Assembly: GCA_945861265.1 (NCBI GenBank)
Contig: CAMAUC010000007.1
Coordinates: 1 to 64,000 of the forward strand
Length of the DNA: 64,000 nt
Direction of reading: 5' to 3'
Origin: Rhizobium sp. Q54
GTDB lineage: Bacteria; Pseudomonadota; Alphaproteobacteria; Rhizobiales; Xanthobacteraceae
The notes under the pieces were generated by a model. That model was given only the letters and a program-made list of their open reading frames with translations, ran no database searches and was not told where the DNA came from. A program made the position numbers and the translations under genes. Below are positions 38,203-47,257 of the stretch, piece by piece. The first letter of the stretch is position 1. Every line of letters starts with the position of its first letter.

Positions 38203-39030
38203 TGCGTACGCCCGTGCCGCCCGATCCACGACCTCGTCGGTGATGACCCTGAATCCGGAGAGTGTGCAGGGACCGAACGAGGTGACGATGGCGACGTCGG
38301 TGGCGTCGCGCCCGCGCGCCATCAGGATGCGGCCGATGCGCGGGACATTGTGGCGAGCATCGAAGGTGTACCAGCGGCCGCCGAGAAAGACCTCGAACCA
38401 GGCGCTGAAATCCATCGGCGCCGGATCGCGCGGCACGCCGATATCGCCGAGATAGCCGGTGCAGTAGCGCGCCGGAATATTCATGCAGCGGCACAGCGCG
38501 ATGGCAAGATGCGCGAAGTCGCGGCAGACACCGCGCCGTTCTTCATTGGCGTCCCATGCCGTCTTCATTGGATTGGCGTGCTGATAGCCGAAAGCGATGC
38601 GCTCGTGCGTGTAGTCGACAATGGCCTGAACCAGCGGCCAGCCTTTTTGCACGCCGCCGAACAGCGACCAGGCCGTGTTCGACAATTTATCGGTTTCGCA
38701 ATAGCGGCTGCCGAGCAGGTAGACCAGCACATCGACCGGCAGATCCTGCAACGCATGCTGTTCGGCATGCGGCGCGACAATGTCGTGCTCGCCCGAATCC
38801 CAGACGGTGAAATCGGCGGAGAACGTCGTGCGGCCGGCTGGCGCGGTGATGACGTGGCAGAAGTTTCCGAACGTGTCGTGATAGGTGTTGACCGGAATGG
38901 TCGGGTCCATCGCGATACGATCCTGGGTCACCAGGTCGCCGACACGCGACGAATGCACACTCAGTTGCAGGATCATCGGCGTCGGTTGCGGACACTCGTA
39001 GGAAATTTCATAGCCGGCGCGGATATGCAT
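38200..39030 (-). CDS. Transglutaminase-like family protein (TG-1)
   Basis: RRGVCRDFAHLAIALCRCMNIPARYCTGYLGDIG...FSAWFEVFLGGRWYTFDARHN. Confidence 0.92.
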   Translation of the reverse strand: MHIRAGYEISYECPQPTPMILQLSVHSSRVGDLVTQDRIAMDPTIPVNTYHDTFGNFCHVITAPAGRTTFSADFTVWDSGEHDIVAPHAEQHALQDLPVDVLVYLLGSRYCETDKLSNTAWSLFGGVQKGWPLVQAIVDYTHERIAFGYQHANPMKTAWDANEERRGVCRDFAHLAIALCRCMNIPARYCTGYLGDIGVPRDPAPMDFSAWFEVFLGGRWYTFDARHNVPRIGRILMARGRDATDVAIVTSFGPCTLSGFRVITDEVVDRAARAYA

Positions 39031-39186
39031 CGAAACTCTTGCCCCACGTTCTGGAGGTTACCGAAGGCTGGATAAGAGTCTTTCGGCGACAAAGTTCCGG
39101 CAAATTATTGTACGCATGGCAAGGCCGCTTGCGAAGCCGCCAAGTATGTCAATTGCTGCATTATTAAACGGCAGATGCCCTTAAAA

Positions 39187-40011
39187 TCAGGCAGCGTCCG
39201 GCGGTGCATCGGCGTCGTCGGTGATGACCTTGAAACCGGTCATGGTGTTGGGACCGAACGAGGTGACGATAGCGACGTCGGTGGCGTCGCGTCCCCGCGC
39301 CATCAGGATGCGGCCAAGCCGCGGCACGTTATTGCGCGGGTCGAAGATGTGCCAGGCGTCGCCGAGATAGACTTCCATCCAGGCGGCGAAATCGCCGGCC
39401 GCCCAGGGCTTCGGCGTGCCCATGTCGCCGAGATAGCCGGTGCAATAGCGCGCCGGAATATTCAGGCAACGGCACAACGTGATGGCCAGATGGGCGAAGT
39501 CGCGGCAAACGCCCTTGCGCTTCTTGTGGACCTCATAGGCGCTCATCGTTGCATCGGCGTCGTTGTAGCCGAAGGTGATGTGATTGTGCGCGTAGTCGCA
39601 GATCGCCTGCACCAGGCTCCAGCCGGCCGGCAAATGTCCGAACTGCGCCCAGGCGAATTCCGACAGGCGGTCTGTTTCGCAATAGCGGCTGCCGAGCAGA
39701 TAGATCAGCACATCCGGCGGGAGATCCTGCAAAGCGTGCTGCCGCGCGTGCGGCACCACCGGATCGACCTTGCCACTGTCCTGAATCAGGAAATCGGTGG
39801 TGATGCTCAATTGGCCTTTCGGCGCGGTGATGACGTGACAGAAATTGCCAAAGCCGTCGTGATAGGTGCGCGCCGGAATCGGCGGCGAAAACTTGATCTG
39901 GTCCCAGCTCAGGAGATCCGGCGTGCGCGACGGGTGCACGCTCAATTCCAGGATCATCGGGGTTGGTTGCGGGCAGTCATAGGTGATCTCGAAGCCCGCG
40001 CGGATTTTCAT
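39187..40011 (-). CDS. Transglutaminase-like family protein (TG-2, tandem paralog of TG-1)
   Basis: KGVCRDFAHLAITLCRCLNIPARYCTGYLGDMG...FAAWMEVYLGDAWHIFDPRNN. Confidence 0.92.
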   Translation of the reverse strand: MKIRAGFEITYDCPQPTPMILELSVHPSRTPDLLSWDQIKFSPPIPARTYHDGFGNFCHVITAPKGQLSITTDFLIQDSGKVDPVVPHARQHALQDLPPDVLIYLLGSRYCETDRLSEFAWAQFGHLPAGWSLVQAICDYAHNHITFGYNDADATMSAYEVHKKRKGVCRDFAHLAITLCRCLNIPARYCTGYLGDMGTPKPWAAGDFAAWMEVYLGDAWHIFDPRNNVPRLGRILMARGRDATDVAIVTSFGPNTMTGFKVITDDADAPPDAA

Positions 40012-40120
40012 ACAAACTCCATTACCCGCGCTAGCGATAAGCCAGCCGGGTGCATGTTAAGGGAACTTAAGGGTATAAAGTTCCATCGTAGCGGAGAATT
40101 CTGAAAATTGCGCGGTATTC

Positions 40121-40987
40121 TTATGCGCTTGCCGCGGCCACGCGAACCGCGACCTTCATGGCAATCTGGTCGGCCGAACGGCCAAACCAGCTGCCCGACA
40201 AGGGGATCGCGTGACGCGGGTCGTTGACCACAGCGACGCGGACCAGATTCTGGTTGCCGACCGTGCCGCTCGCCGGATCGAAGTCGACCCAGCCCGGACC
40301 GGGTACATAGACCTGCGCCCAAGCGTGCGTGTTGCCGCCATCGAGCACGGCCTCTTCGCCGTCGTCGTCACTCGGCAAATAGAGATAGCCGGAGACAAAC
40401 CGCGCCGCGAAACCGAGATGGCTCAAGGCCGCGATCATCAGCAGCGCGTGATCGCGGCAAGAACCGCTGGCGACCTTCAAGGTGTACTCGGGCGTCTGGA
40501 TGCCCTTCTGGTGGCGCGCGGCGTGTTTGAATTTGGTCTTGATGGTCTGTGTCATGCCGACCAAAAGCCCGTAGGTATCGGTGGTGCCGTCGGCGCGCAG
40601 GAAACCTTCGGCCCAGCTCTGCACACGCGGATGCGCCGGCGCGGGCGGCGCGACCGGTGGATGGTCGGTATCGCACGCAAAGGGAAAGACGCGGGCATGA
40701 TCGGCGATGTCGGCGGCGGCGAAATTCATCGCCGCATGATCGAGGCGGATGGTGCTTTCGAAGCGCAGCTCGGCGGCGCGATTGTCGAACTCGGCGGTGG
40801 CGACGTGATTGCCGAGATCGTCGCGGGTCCAGGACAGCCTGCAAGGAGTCGGCGCGATGGCCAGCTCGGTATCGAGAACGATCTGGTCGCCGTCGTCGCG
40901 GGGCCGCAGCATCATGCGATGTTCGCCAAAGGCGACCGGCTGACGGTAGTGGTAGGTGGTGACGTGCTTAATGACGAAAATCGGCAT
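40121..40987 (-). CDS. Transglutaminase-like family protein (TG-3)
   Basis: [52 protein letters not shown]...THAWAQVYVPGPGWVDFDPASG. Confidence 0.93.
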   Translation of the reverse strand: MPIFVIKHVTTYHYRQPVAFGEHRMMLRPRDDGDQIVLDTELAIAPTPCRLSWTRDDLGNHVATAEFDNRAAELRFESTIRLDHAAMNFAAADIADHARVFPFACDTDHPPVAPPAPAHPRVQSWAEGFLRADGTTDTYGLLVGMTQTIKTKFKHAARHQKGIQTPEYTLKVASGSCRDHALLMIAALSHLGFAARFVSGYLYLPSDDDGEEAVLDGGNTHAWAQVYVPGPGWVDFDPASGTVGNQNLVRVAVVNDPRHAIPLSGSWFGRSADQIAMKVAVRVAAASA

Positions 40988-41087
40988 TGCGGTCCCAAAT
41001 CGAGGTATTGTTATAGAAGCATATTCCATTCCACTGAAAGCTCGGCGTGCGCCGCTTCCGGACATTTGAACAGCAAAGAATTAACCA

Positions 41088-41915
41088 ATGGGTACGATTG
41101 AGCATAATCTACATCGCAACCCGGCCGGGCGGCTTCTGGCCGCCGACGAGCCAAAGCCGGTCACGGTCCACAATGCCGGCGGACGATCGCCGTTGCTGAT
41201 TGTCGCCGACCACGCCGGCAACCGAATTCCGCGCGCGCTCGGCACGCTCGGCGTGTCGGACAGCGAACGCGCCCGCCACATCGGTTGGGACATCGGCATC
41301 GCGCCTGTCTGCCGCCTCTTGGCCGATGCGCTCGACGCCTGCCTGATCCAGCAGAACTATTCGCGACTGGTGATCGACTGCAACCGGCCCCCGGGCTCGG
41401 AAACGTCAATGCCGGTCATCAGCGAACTGACGCCGATCCCCGGCAATATCGGCTTGAGCGAAGCGGACAAAGCCGCGCGCATCAGCGAAGTTTTCCAGCC
41501 CTACCATGATGCGATCGCCATCGAGTTGGACCGCCGCAAGCTAAGCGGCCTACCGGTGGCGCTGATTGCGATGCACAGCTTCACGCCCCTCTACAAAGGT
41601 GTGGCGCGGCCTTGGCATGCCGGCGTGCTGTACAATCGCGATGCGCGTTTCGCGCAACGGCTGCGGCTGCTGCTGGAGCAGGAGACGCATCTCGTGGTCG
41701 GCGACAACGAGCCGTACAGCGTCGATGACTTCACCGACCACACCATCCCGGTGCATGGCGAGCGGCGTGCGCTGCACCATATCGCCATCGAAATCCGCCA
41801 GGATCTCATCGGCGCGGAAGCCGGCCAGATCGAATGGGCCGAACGCCTGGCCCGGCTGCTGCCTGTCGCCTATCGGGAAAGCCTGGCTGCCGAGAATGCC
41901 GCACCCGGCCGCTGA
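41088..41915 (+). CDS. N-formylglutamate amidohydrolase family protein
   Basis: LIVADHAGNRIPRALGTLG, HIGWDIGIAPVCRLLAD, IAMHSFTP, HIAIEIRQDLI. Confidence 0.9.
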   Translation: MGTIEHNLHRNPAGRLLAADEPKPVTVHNAGGRSPLLIVADHAGNRIPRALGTLGVSDSERARHIGWDIGIAPVCRLLADALDACLIQQNYSRLVIDCNRPPGSETSMPVISELTPIPGNIGLSEADKAARISEVFQPYHDAIAIELDRRKLSGLPVALIAMHSFTPLYKGVARPWHAGVLYNRDARFAQRLRLLLEQETHLVVGDNEPYSVDDFTDHTIPVHGERRALHHIAIEIRQDLIGAEAGQIEWAERLARLLPVAYRESLAAENAAPGR

Positions 41916-41992
41916 TCGGCCGCCCCACAAAGCCCACATTGCCACCGGCTAGATTGGCGCTAGCATTGAGCGCCGAACAATCCGGGTGGGCC

Positions 41993-43486
41993 ATGAAAAC
42001 CGCTTCGCTGCTGCATGTCGTATTTGCCTTGCTGCTCACCGCCGGCACGGCGCTGGCGCAGGAGAAAGCTCCGGACAAGCCACCGGAGAAAGCTCAAGAG
42101 CAAAAGCGCGAGCCGGCGCAGAACATCCTGCGCCTGCTGCCCGCCGACGCGGTGAGCGAGCATTCGATCACGACCGCGCAAGGCAAGCTCACTTATACCG
42201 CGACCGCCGGCACTTTGGCGTTCTACGACCAATCCGGCAATCAGAGCGCCTCGGTGTTTTACACCGCCTACACCGTGAAGGGCGCCAACCGGCCGCTGAC
42301 GTTCGCGTTCAATGGCGGGCCGGGCGCGGCCTCGGCCTATCTGCATCTTGGTCTGGTCGGTCCGCGCATTCTCGATCTCGGACCGGATGGCCACGACGCA
42401 ACGCGCGCGACCTTGCGCGACAATCCGGAGACCTGGCTGCGCTTTACGGATTTAGTGCTGATCGATCCAATCGGCACCGGCTGGAGCCGCGCCGCGAGCG
42501 ACGCCAAGGGATTCTGGAGCGTGCAAAGCGACGCCAACGCCATGGCCAAGGCGATCTCGCTCTATGTCACGCACAATAACCGAAGCGGCGCGCCGAAATT
42601 CCTGCTCGGCGAAAGCTATGGTGGCTTGCGCGCGGTGAAGACGGCGCGCGCGTTGCTGCGCGATCAGGGCGTGGCCATCTCCGGTATCGTCATGCTGTCG
42701 CCGCTCCTGGAAGGCTGGCTCACCTTCGGCGACGACGGTTCGGCGTTGCGCGCGGCGCTGCAACTGCCGTCGCTGGCGGCGGCCGAACTCGAACGCAAGA
42801 AGACATTCTCGCTGGAGGCGCAACTCGCGGCGGAGAAATTCGCCATGAGCGAATACCTGACCACGCTCGCGGTGCGGCCGCCGCAAGGCGCCGCCGCCAA
42901 AGCCTTCTACCAGCGCGTCGCGCAGATGACCGGCCTGTCCGAGGACAACATCGCGCAATCGCGCGGCTTCGTGAACGACTTCGTAAAAAGCCTGCGCGTC
43001 GGCAAGGTCGTCAGCCGCTACGACGCCGACTTCGCCATCGACGACCCGTTTCCGGAACGGCGTTCATCGCGCGGCGGCGGCGACCCGATTCTCGACGGCG
43101 TCTCGCGCGCCTATGGCGGCGCCTTCGCCGACTATGCCCGCAACGAAATCGGCTTCAAGACCGAGATGACCTACGTCCTGCTCGCCAACGATATCAACGG
43201 CGCCTGGGACTGGCACGGCGGCCGCTTCCAGGTCAGCGCCGAAGACGACATCCGCACATTGCTGGCGTTCAGCCCGTCGTTCAAACTGATGATCGCGCAC
43301 GGCTACAGCGACATGGTCACGCCCTACGGCATGACGCGCTATGTGCTCGATCATCTGCCGCAAATCGGCGCGGCCGGCCGCACAAGGCTTAATCTCTATC
43401 GCGGCGGACATATGTTCTACATCGACGCCCAGTCGCGCAAAGCCTTCAGCGCCGACGCGGCGGCGTTCTTCCGCGGCGGCGAGTGA
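41993..43486 (+). CDS. S10-family serine carboxypeptidase-like secreted protein
   Basis: Signal peptide; FAFNGGPGAASAYLHLG, GESYGG nucleophile, C-terminal YRGGHMFYI. Confidence 0.9.
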   Translation: MKTASLLHVVFALLLTAGTALAQEKAPDKPPEKAQEQKREPAQNILRLLPADAVSEHSITTAQGKLTYTATAGTLAFYDQSGNQSASVFYTAYTVKGANRPLTFAFNGGPGAASAYLHLGLVGPRILDLGPDGHDATRATLRDNPETWLRFTDLVLIDPIGTGWSRAASDAKGFWSVQSDANAMAKAISLYVTHNNRSGAPKFLLGESYGGLRAVKTARALLRDQGVAISGIVMLSPLLEGWLTFGDDGSALRAALQLPSLAAAELERKKTFSLEAQLAAEKFAMSEYLTTLAVRPPQGAAAKAFYQRVAQMTGLSEDNIAQSRGFVNDFVKSLRVGKVVSRYDADFAIDDPFPERRSSRGGGDPILDGVSRAYGGAFADYARNEIGFKTEMTYVLLANDINGAWDWHGGRFQVSAEDDIRTLLAFSPSFKLMIAHGYSDMVTPYGMTRYVLDHLPQIGAAGRTRLNLYRGGHMFYIDAQSRKAFSADAAAFFRGGE

Positions 43487-43602
43487 GCCAAAGCCAACGG
43501 GCTATGGCCACAGGGCATGAAAATTGCTCTAACCTCACTTGAATAGCCCGGCGGCGATCTGCCATGCTGATCGCGCCGGCGCTCAATGTGGGGTAATTCG
43601 CC

Positions 43603-44799
43603 TTGGATCTCGTCTTGACCGAGTGGCTGAGCGCCACTATCCGCTGGCTGCACGTCATTGCCGGCGTCGCCTGGATCGGCTCGTCGTTCTATTTCATTCA
43701 CCTCGATCTCAGCCTGAAGCCGCGCGACGGGTTGCCGTCCGGCGTCAAGGGCGAGGCCTGGCAGGTGCATGGCGGCGGCTTCTACCAGATGATCAAGTTT
43801 ATGCTGGCACCGGCCAAGATGCCGGACGAACTGACCTGGTTCAAATGGGAAGCCTATACGACCTGGCTGTCCGGCTTCGCGCTGCTGGTCGTGGTCTATT
43901 ATTTCAATGCCGAGCTGTTTCTGATCGACAAGTCGGTTCTCGACATGAGCGCGCCGGCGGCGGCGGGCATCGCCTTCGTCAGTCTGGCGGCGGCCTGGAT
44001 AGCCTATGAGGTGCTATGCCGCTCGCCGCTCGGCAAGCACGAAGTGCCGCTGGCGCTGGTCGGCTATGTGTTCCTGATCGCGCTGACCTACGGTTTCACG
44101 CAGGTGTTCAGCGGCCGCGGCGCCTTCACCCAGATCGGCGCGCTGATCGGCACGATCATGGTGGCGAATGTTTTCGTCATCATCATTCCGTACCAGAAGA
44201 AGACCGTGGCGGCGTTGATCGCCGCCAAGGACCCCGACCCCTATTGGGGCGCGATCGGCAAACAGCGGTCGGTGCATAACAACTACCTGACCTTGCCGGT
44301 CATCTTCCTGATGCTGAGCAACCACTATCCGCTTTTCTTCGCGACAAAATACAATTGGCTTATCGTCGCCATCGTGTTGCTGATCGGCCCGGTGATCCGG
44401 CATTTCTTCAATTCGCAACACGCCGGCAAGGGCAATCCGTGGTGGACCTGGGGCGTCGCCGCCGCCGGCATGATCGCGATCGCGCTGCTGTCGGGCGCCG
44501 GCCCGCGTACCACCAAGACCGGCGCGCTACCGGCCACTGTGAAATTCGCCGACGTGCAGAACATCGTCGCCGGCCGCTGCGGCATGTGCCATGCCAGCGA
44601 GCCGTTCTGGCCCGGCATCGCCACCGCGCCGAACGGCGTCAAATTCGACGATCCGGCCGAGATCAAGCGCCATGCCCGCATGATCGCGGTCAACGCGGTG
44701 ATGTCGAGCGCGATGCCACCGGGCAATGTCTCGGAAATATCGCCCGAGGAACGCCAGGTGCTGGCGGCCTGGATCGCCGCCGGCGCGCCGGATAAATGA
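43603..44799 (+). CDS. puuD: Urate hydroxylase PuuD (membrane urate oxidase with C-terminal cytochrome c), TTG start
   Basis: N-term TM domain WLHVIAGVAWIGSSFYFIHLD; C-term CxxCH motif RCGMCHA. Confidence 0.9.
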   Translation: MDLVLTEWLSATIRWLHVIAGVAWIGSSFYFIHLDLSLKPRDGLPSGVKGEAWQVHGGGFYQMIKFMLAPAKMPDELTWFKWEAYTTWLSGFALLVVVYYFNAELFLIDKSVLDMSAPAAAGIAFVSLAAAWIAYEVLCRSPLGKHEVPLALVGYVFLIALTYGFTQVFSGRGAFTQIGALIGTIMVANVFVIIIPYQKKTVAALIAAKDPDPYWGAIGKQRSVHNNYLTLPVIFLMLSNHYPLFFATKYNWLIVAIVLLIGPVIRHFFNSQHAGKGNPWWTWGVAAAGMIAIALLSGAGPRTTKTGALPATVKFADVQNIVAGRCGMCHASEPFWPGIATAPNGVKFDDPAEIKRHARMIAVNAVMSSAMPPGNVSEISPEERQVLAAWIAAGAPDK

Positions 44800-45683
44800 C
44801 CACGATCTCGCTCGACCAACTCAATGCCCTTAGCAAAGCCGACTTCACGGCGGCGCTGGGCGACATCTTCGAGCATTCGCCCTGGGTCGCTGAGGCGACC
44901 GCCGGCAAGCGGCCGTTCGCGACGTTGGCGGCGCTCCATGAGGCGATGACGGCGGCGGTGTACGCGGCGACCGATGCGGCGAAACTGGCTTTGGTAAAGG
45001 CGCATCCCGATCTTGCCGGCAAGGCGGCGCGCGCTGGCGCTCTGACCGCGGATTCGACCAACGAGCAGGCCAGCGTCGGCCTCGACCGCCTGAGCGAGGC
45101 GGAGTTTGCCCGCTTCACCACGCTCAACGACAGCTATCAGGCCAAATTCGGCATCCCCTTCATCGTCTGCGTCCGGCGGCATACCAAGGATTCAATCCTG
45201 AACGAATTCGAACGGCGTTTGGCGCAGGACAAAGCCGGCGCCATCGATACCGCGCTTGACGAAATTTTCCGCATCGCCGCGCTACGCCTCGACCAGCGGG
45301 TAACCGCGCCGGTTCGTCTGCCTTTGCACGGCCGTCTGTCGACGCATGTACTCGACACCCATGGCGGCCTGCCGGGCGAGAACATACCGATCGAATTGTG
45401 GGAATTGTCGCGCGACGCGCCTGCGCGTTTGTTGTTGCGCACCGTGACCAACAAAGACGGCCGTACCGACACGCCGCTTATAGCCGGACGCCCGGTGCCG
45501 ATCGGCGCCTATGAACTGCGCTTCGCGGTCGCCGGCTATTTCAAAAGCCGGGGCGCCACGTTGGCCGAGCCGCCGTTTCTCGACATCGTGCCGATCCGCT
45601 TTGCCGTTGCTGAGGCGGAAGGCCATTACCATGTGCCGCTGGTGATGACGCCGTGGAGCTACGCCACCTATCGCGGCAGTTAG
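44796..45683 (+). CDS. Bifunctional OHCU decarboxylase / 5-hydroxyisourate hydrolase
   Basis: N-term LNALSKADFTAALGDIFEHSPWVAE (OHCU decarboxylase); C-term LSTHVLDTHGGLPG...YHVPLVMTPWSYATYRGS (HIU hydrolase signatures); overlaps puuD by 4 bp. Confidence 0.92.
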   Translation: MTTISLDQLNALSKADFTAALGDIFEHSPWVAEATAGKRPFATLAALHEAMTAAVYAATDAAKLALVKAHPDLAGKAARAGALTADSTNEQASVGLDRLSEAEFARFTTLNDSYQAKFGIPFIVCVRRHTKDSILNEFERRLAQDKAGAIDTALDEIFRIAALRLDQRVTAPVRLPLHGRLSTHVLDTHGGLPGENIPIELWELSRDAPARLLLRTVTNKDGRTDTPLIAGRPVPIGAYELRFAVAGYFKSRGATLAEPPFLDIVPIRFAVAEAEGHYHVPLVMTPWSYATYRGS

Positions 45684-45745
45684 ACACGCCGGAAAAGGAA
45701 TAGCCTGCGGCAGCCAACAGCTACCGCAGGCCGTATTGTCAGCGC

Positions 45746-46669
45746 TTAGAAAGCCTGGGTGATACCGAGAACCCACGAGCTTTCCACGGTGCAGCAGGTG
45801 CCTGCGCCGGCGGTCGGATCGATGCCGAACTTGTTCTTCCAGTAACGGTACGCGCCGTAGACCGACGTCATGCCGGAGCGATAGCCGGCCACCTTGCCGA
45901 CATCGAGCGCCAGCTTCGGTGAGACGAAGTATTCGGTCTTGGTGTCGAAGGCGTTCACCGACGGATTGCCAGCGCCCTTCGGGCCCTGGATGCCATACAG
46001 GGTGCTGAAGGTCAGCGGCAGCGGAACGATGGCGTCAAGCGGCTGGGTGTACATGCCCTCGAGGCGCCAGGTAGTCCTGAAGTCGGTGTCGCCGCCATTC
46101 AGCACATAGAAAGCGTTATGGCTGTATTCCTTGTAGGCTTCGACTGCCAGCGAGAACGTGCCCTTATAGGGCAACGCGAAATCGAAATTCAGACCGGCGA
46201 CCATGCTCTTCTTCGCTGGCTGAAGCGCGTTGTTCTCGGTGTTCAGGTCGGCGCCGACAATGAACGACACATTGGTGAGCGGTCCGACGGTAAAGGCTCG
46301 GGTGTTGAACAGCTGATTGAAGCCGAGCGTGCTGCGGAACAGACCATAGATTTCGGTCGCCCCCTGGCTGCCCGCGGTGCCGCCAACCGGATCGCGGCTG
46401 TCGGACTTCAGCCAATCGACGGTGAAGAAGTTGGTGCCATAGGCCCACACGTCGAAGTGGGTGAAGTTGAGAACGTTCTTGGCGGTCTGCGACACGCCCG
46501 GATCGGTGGCGGTGAAGTAATACGAATAGCCGATCGAGTTTTCGTTGACGAAGAAGAACGGCGCCGGCGCGACCGGCTTCAAGGCCTTCACCGGCATATC
46601 GGCAGCCGAAGCGGCGCCGCTTGCCGTGACCGCGAGCAGCGCGGCGAGCGAAAGAAATCTTGCGAACAT
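45746..46669 (-). CDS. Outer membrane channel, Tsx-like nucleoside-channel family (tentative)
   Basis: Signal peptide; GYSYYF...NFTHFDVWAYGTNFFTVDWLKSD; C-terminal ITQAF beta-signal. Confidence 0.65.
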   Translation of the reverse strand: MFARFLSLAALLAVTASGAASAADMPVKALKPVAPAPFFFVNENSIGYSYYFTATDPGVSQTAKNVLNFTHFDVWAYGTNFFTVDWLKSDSRDPVGGTAGSQGATEIYGLFRSTLGFNQLFNTRAFTVGPLTNVSFIVGADLNTENNALQPAKKSMVAGLNFDFALPYKGTFSLAVEAYKEYSHNAFYVLNGGDTDFRTTWRLEGMYTQPLDAIVPLPLTFSTLYGIQGPKGAGNPSVNAFDTKTEYFVSPKLALDVGKVAGYRSGMTSVYGAYRYWKNKFGIDPTAGAGTCCTVESSWVLGITQAF

Positions 46670-46840
46670 TTTTTATCCCCCAAATGGTGACGACCAGACA
46701 GATGCAGTCGTCACAAATCTTTCGCAGCTTTTGCGACGCGGCAAAGCCTTAAGATTCCTCCCATTTTGGGATTGTTTTTGGCGTCGGCGCTAAAAATGCG
46801 TCATTTCGACCGAAGCGGACGTTGGCGCACAGCCAACCAG

Positions 46841-46881
46841 AAATATTGAAACCGCCCGTGTCACCGACAGATTCAATATTT
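46841..46881. promoter_or_regulatory. 10-bp perfect inverted repeat in divergent intergenic region (possible operator)
   Basis: AAATATTGAA (46841-46850) / TTCAATATTT (46872-46881). Confidence 0.4.
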
Positions 46882-47257
46882 TTCCATTGAAAACAGCGGC
46901 CCCGTCTTTCACCGATCCGCTGACAAATGCCGACTATTGCTTGGGCATGGCCGATTTCGGCCAACGCCGAATCCGTTTTCGCTGTCACATTCCGGCAACG
47001 CACCTTTGGTCGTGACCCGCGATGCGGAAGAGAATTTACGCCACGCGACTCGTTCGCTAACTGCACGACATTAAAGAGTTTTTCTGGCTGGCCCGGCGCG
47101 TGGCGCGACAAGAGGCAGTGCCTGCTAATAATTCATGGCTTCAATTGGCGGGCGATTTGGCACACTATTGGCTTGTCATATTGGGGCGACATCGCTTGCG
47201 GGACAAACGTCAGGGCAAGCCTGTCAGCCGCCGTCAATCGTTTGAGGCAGCGTATCT

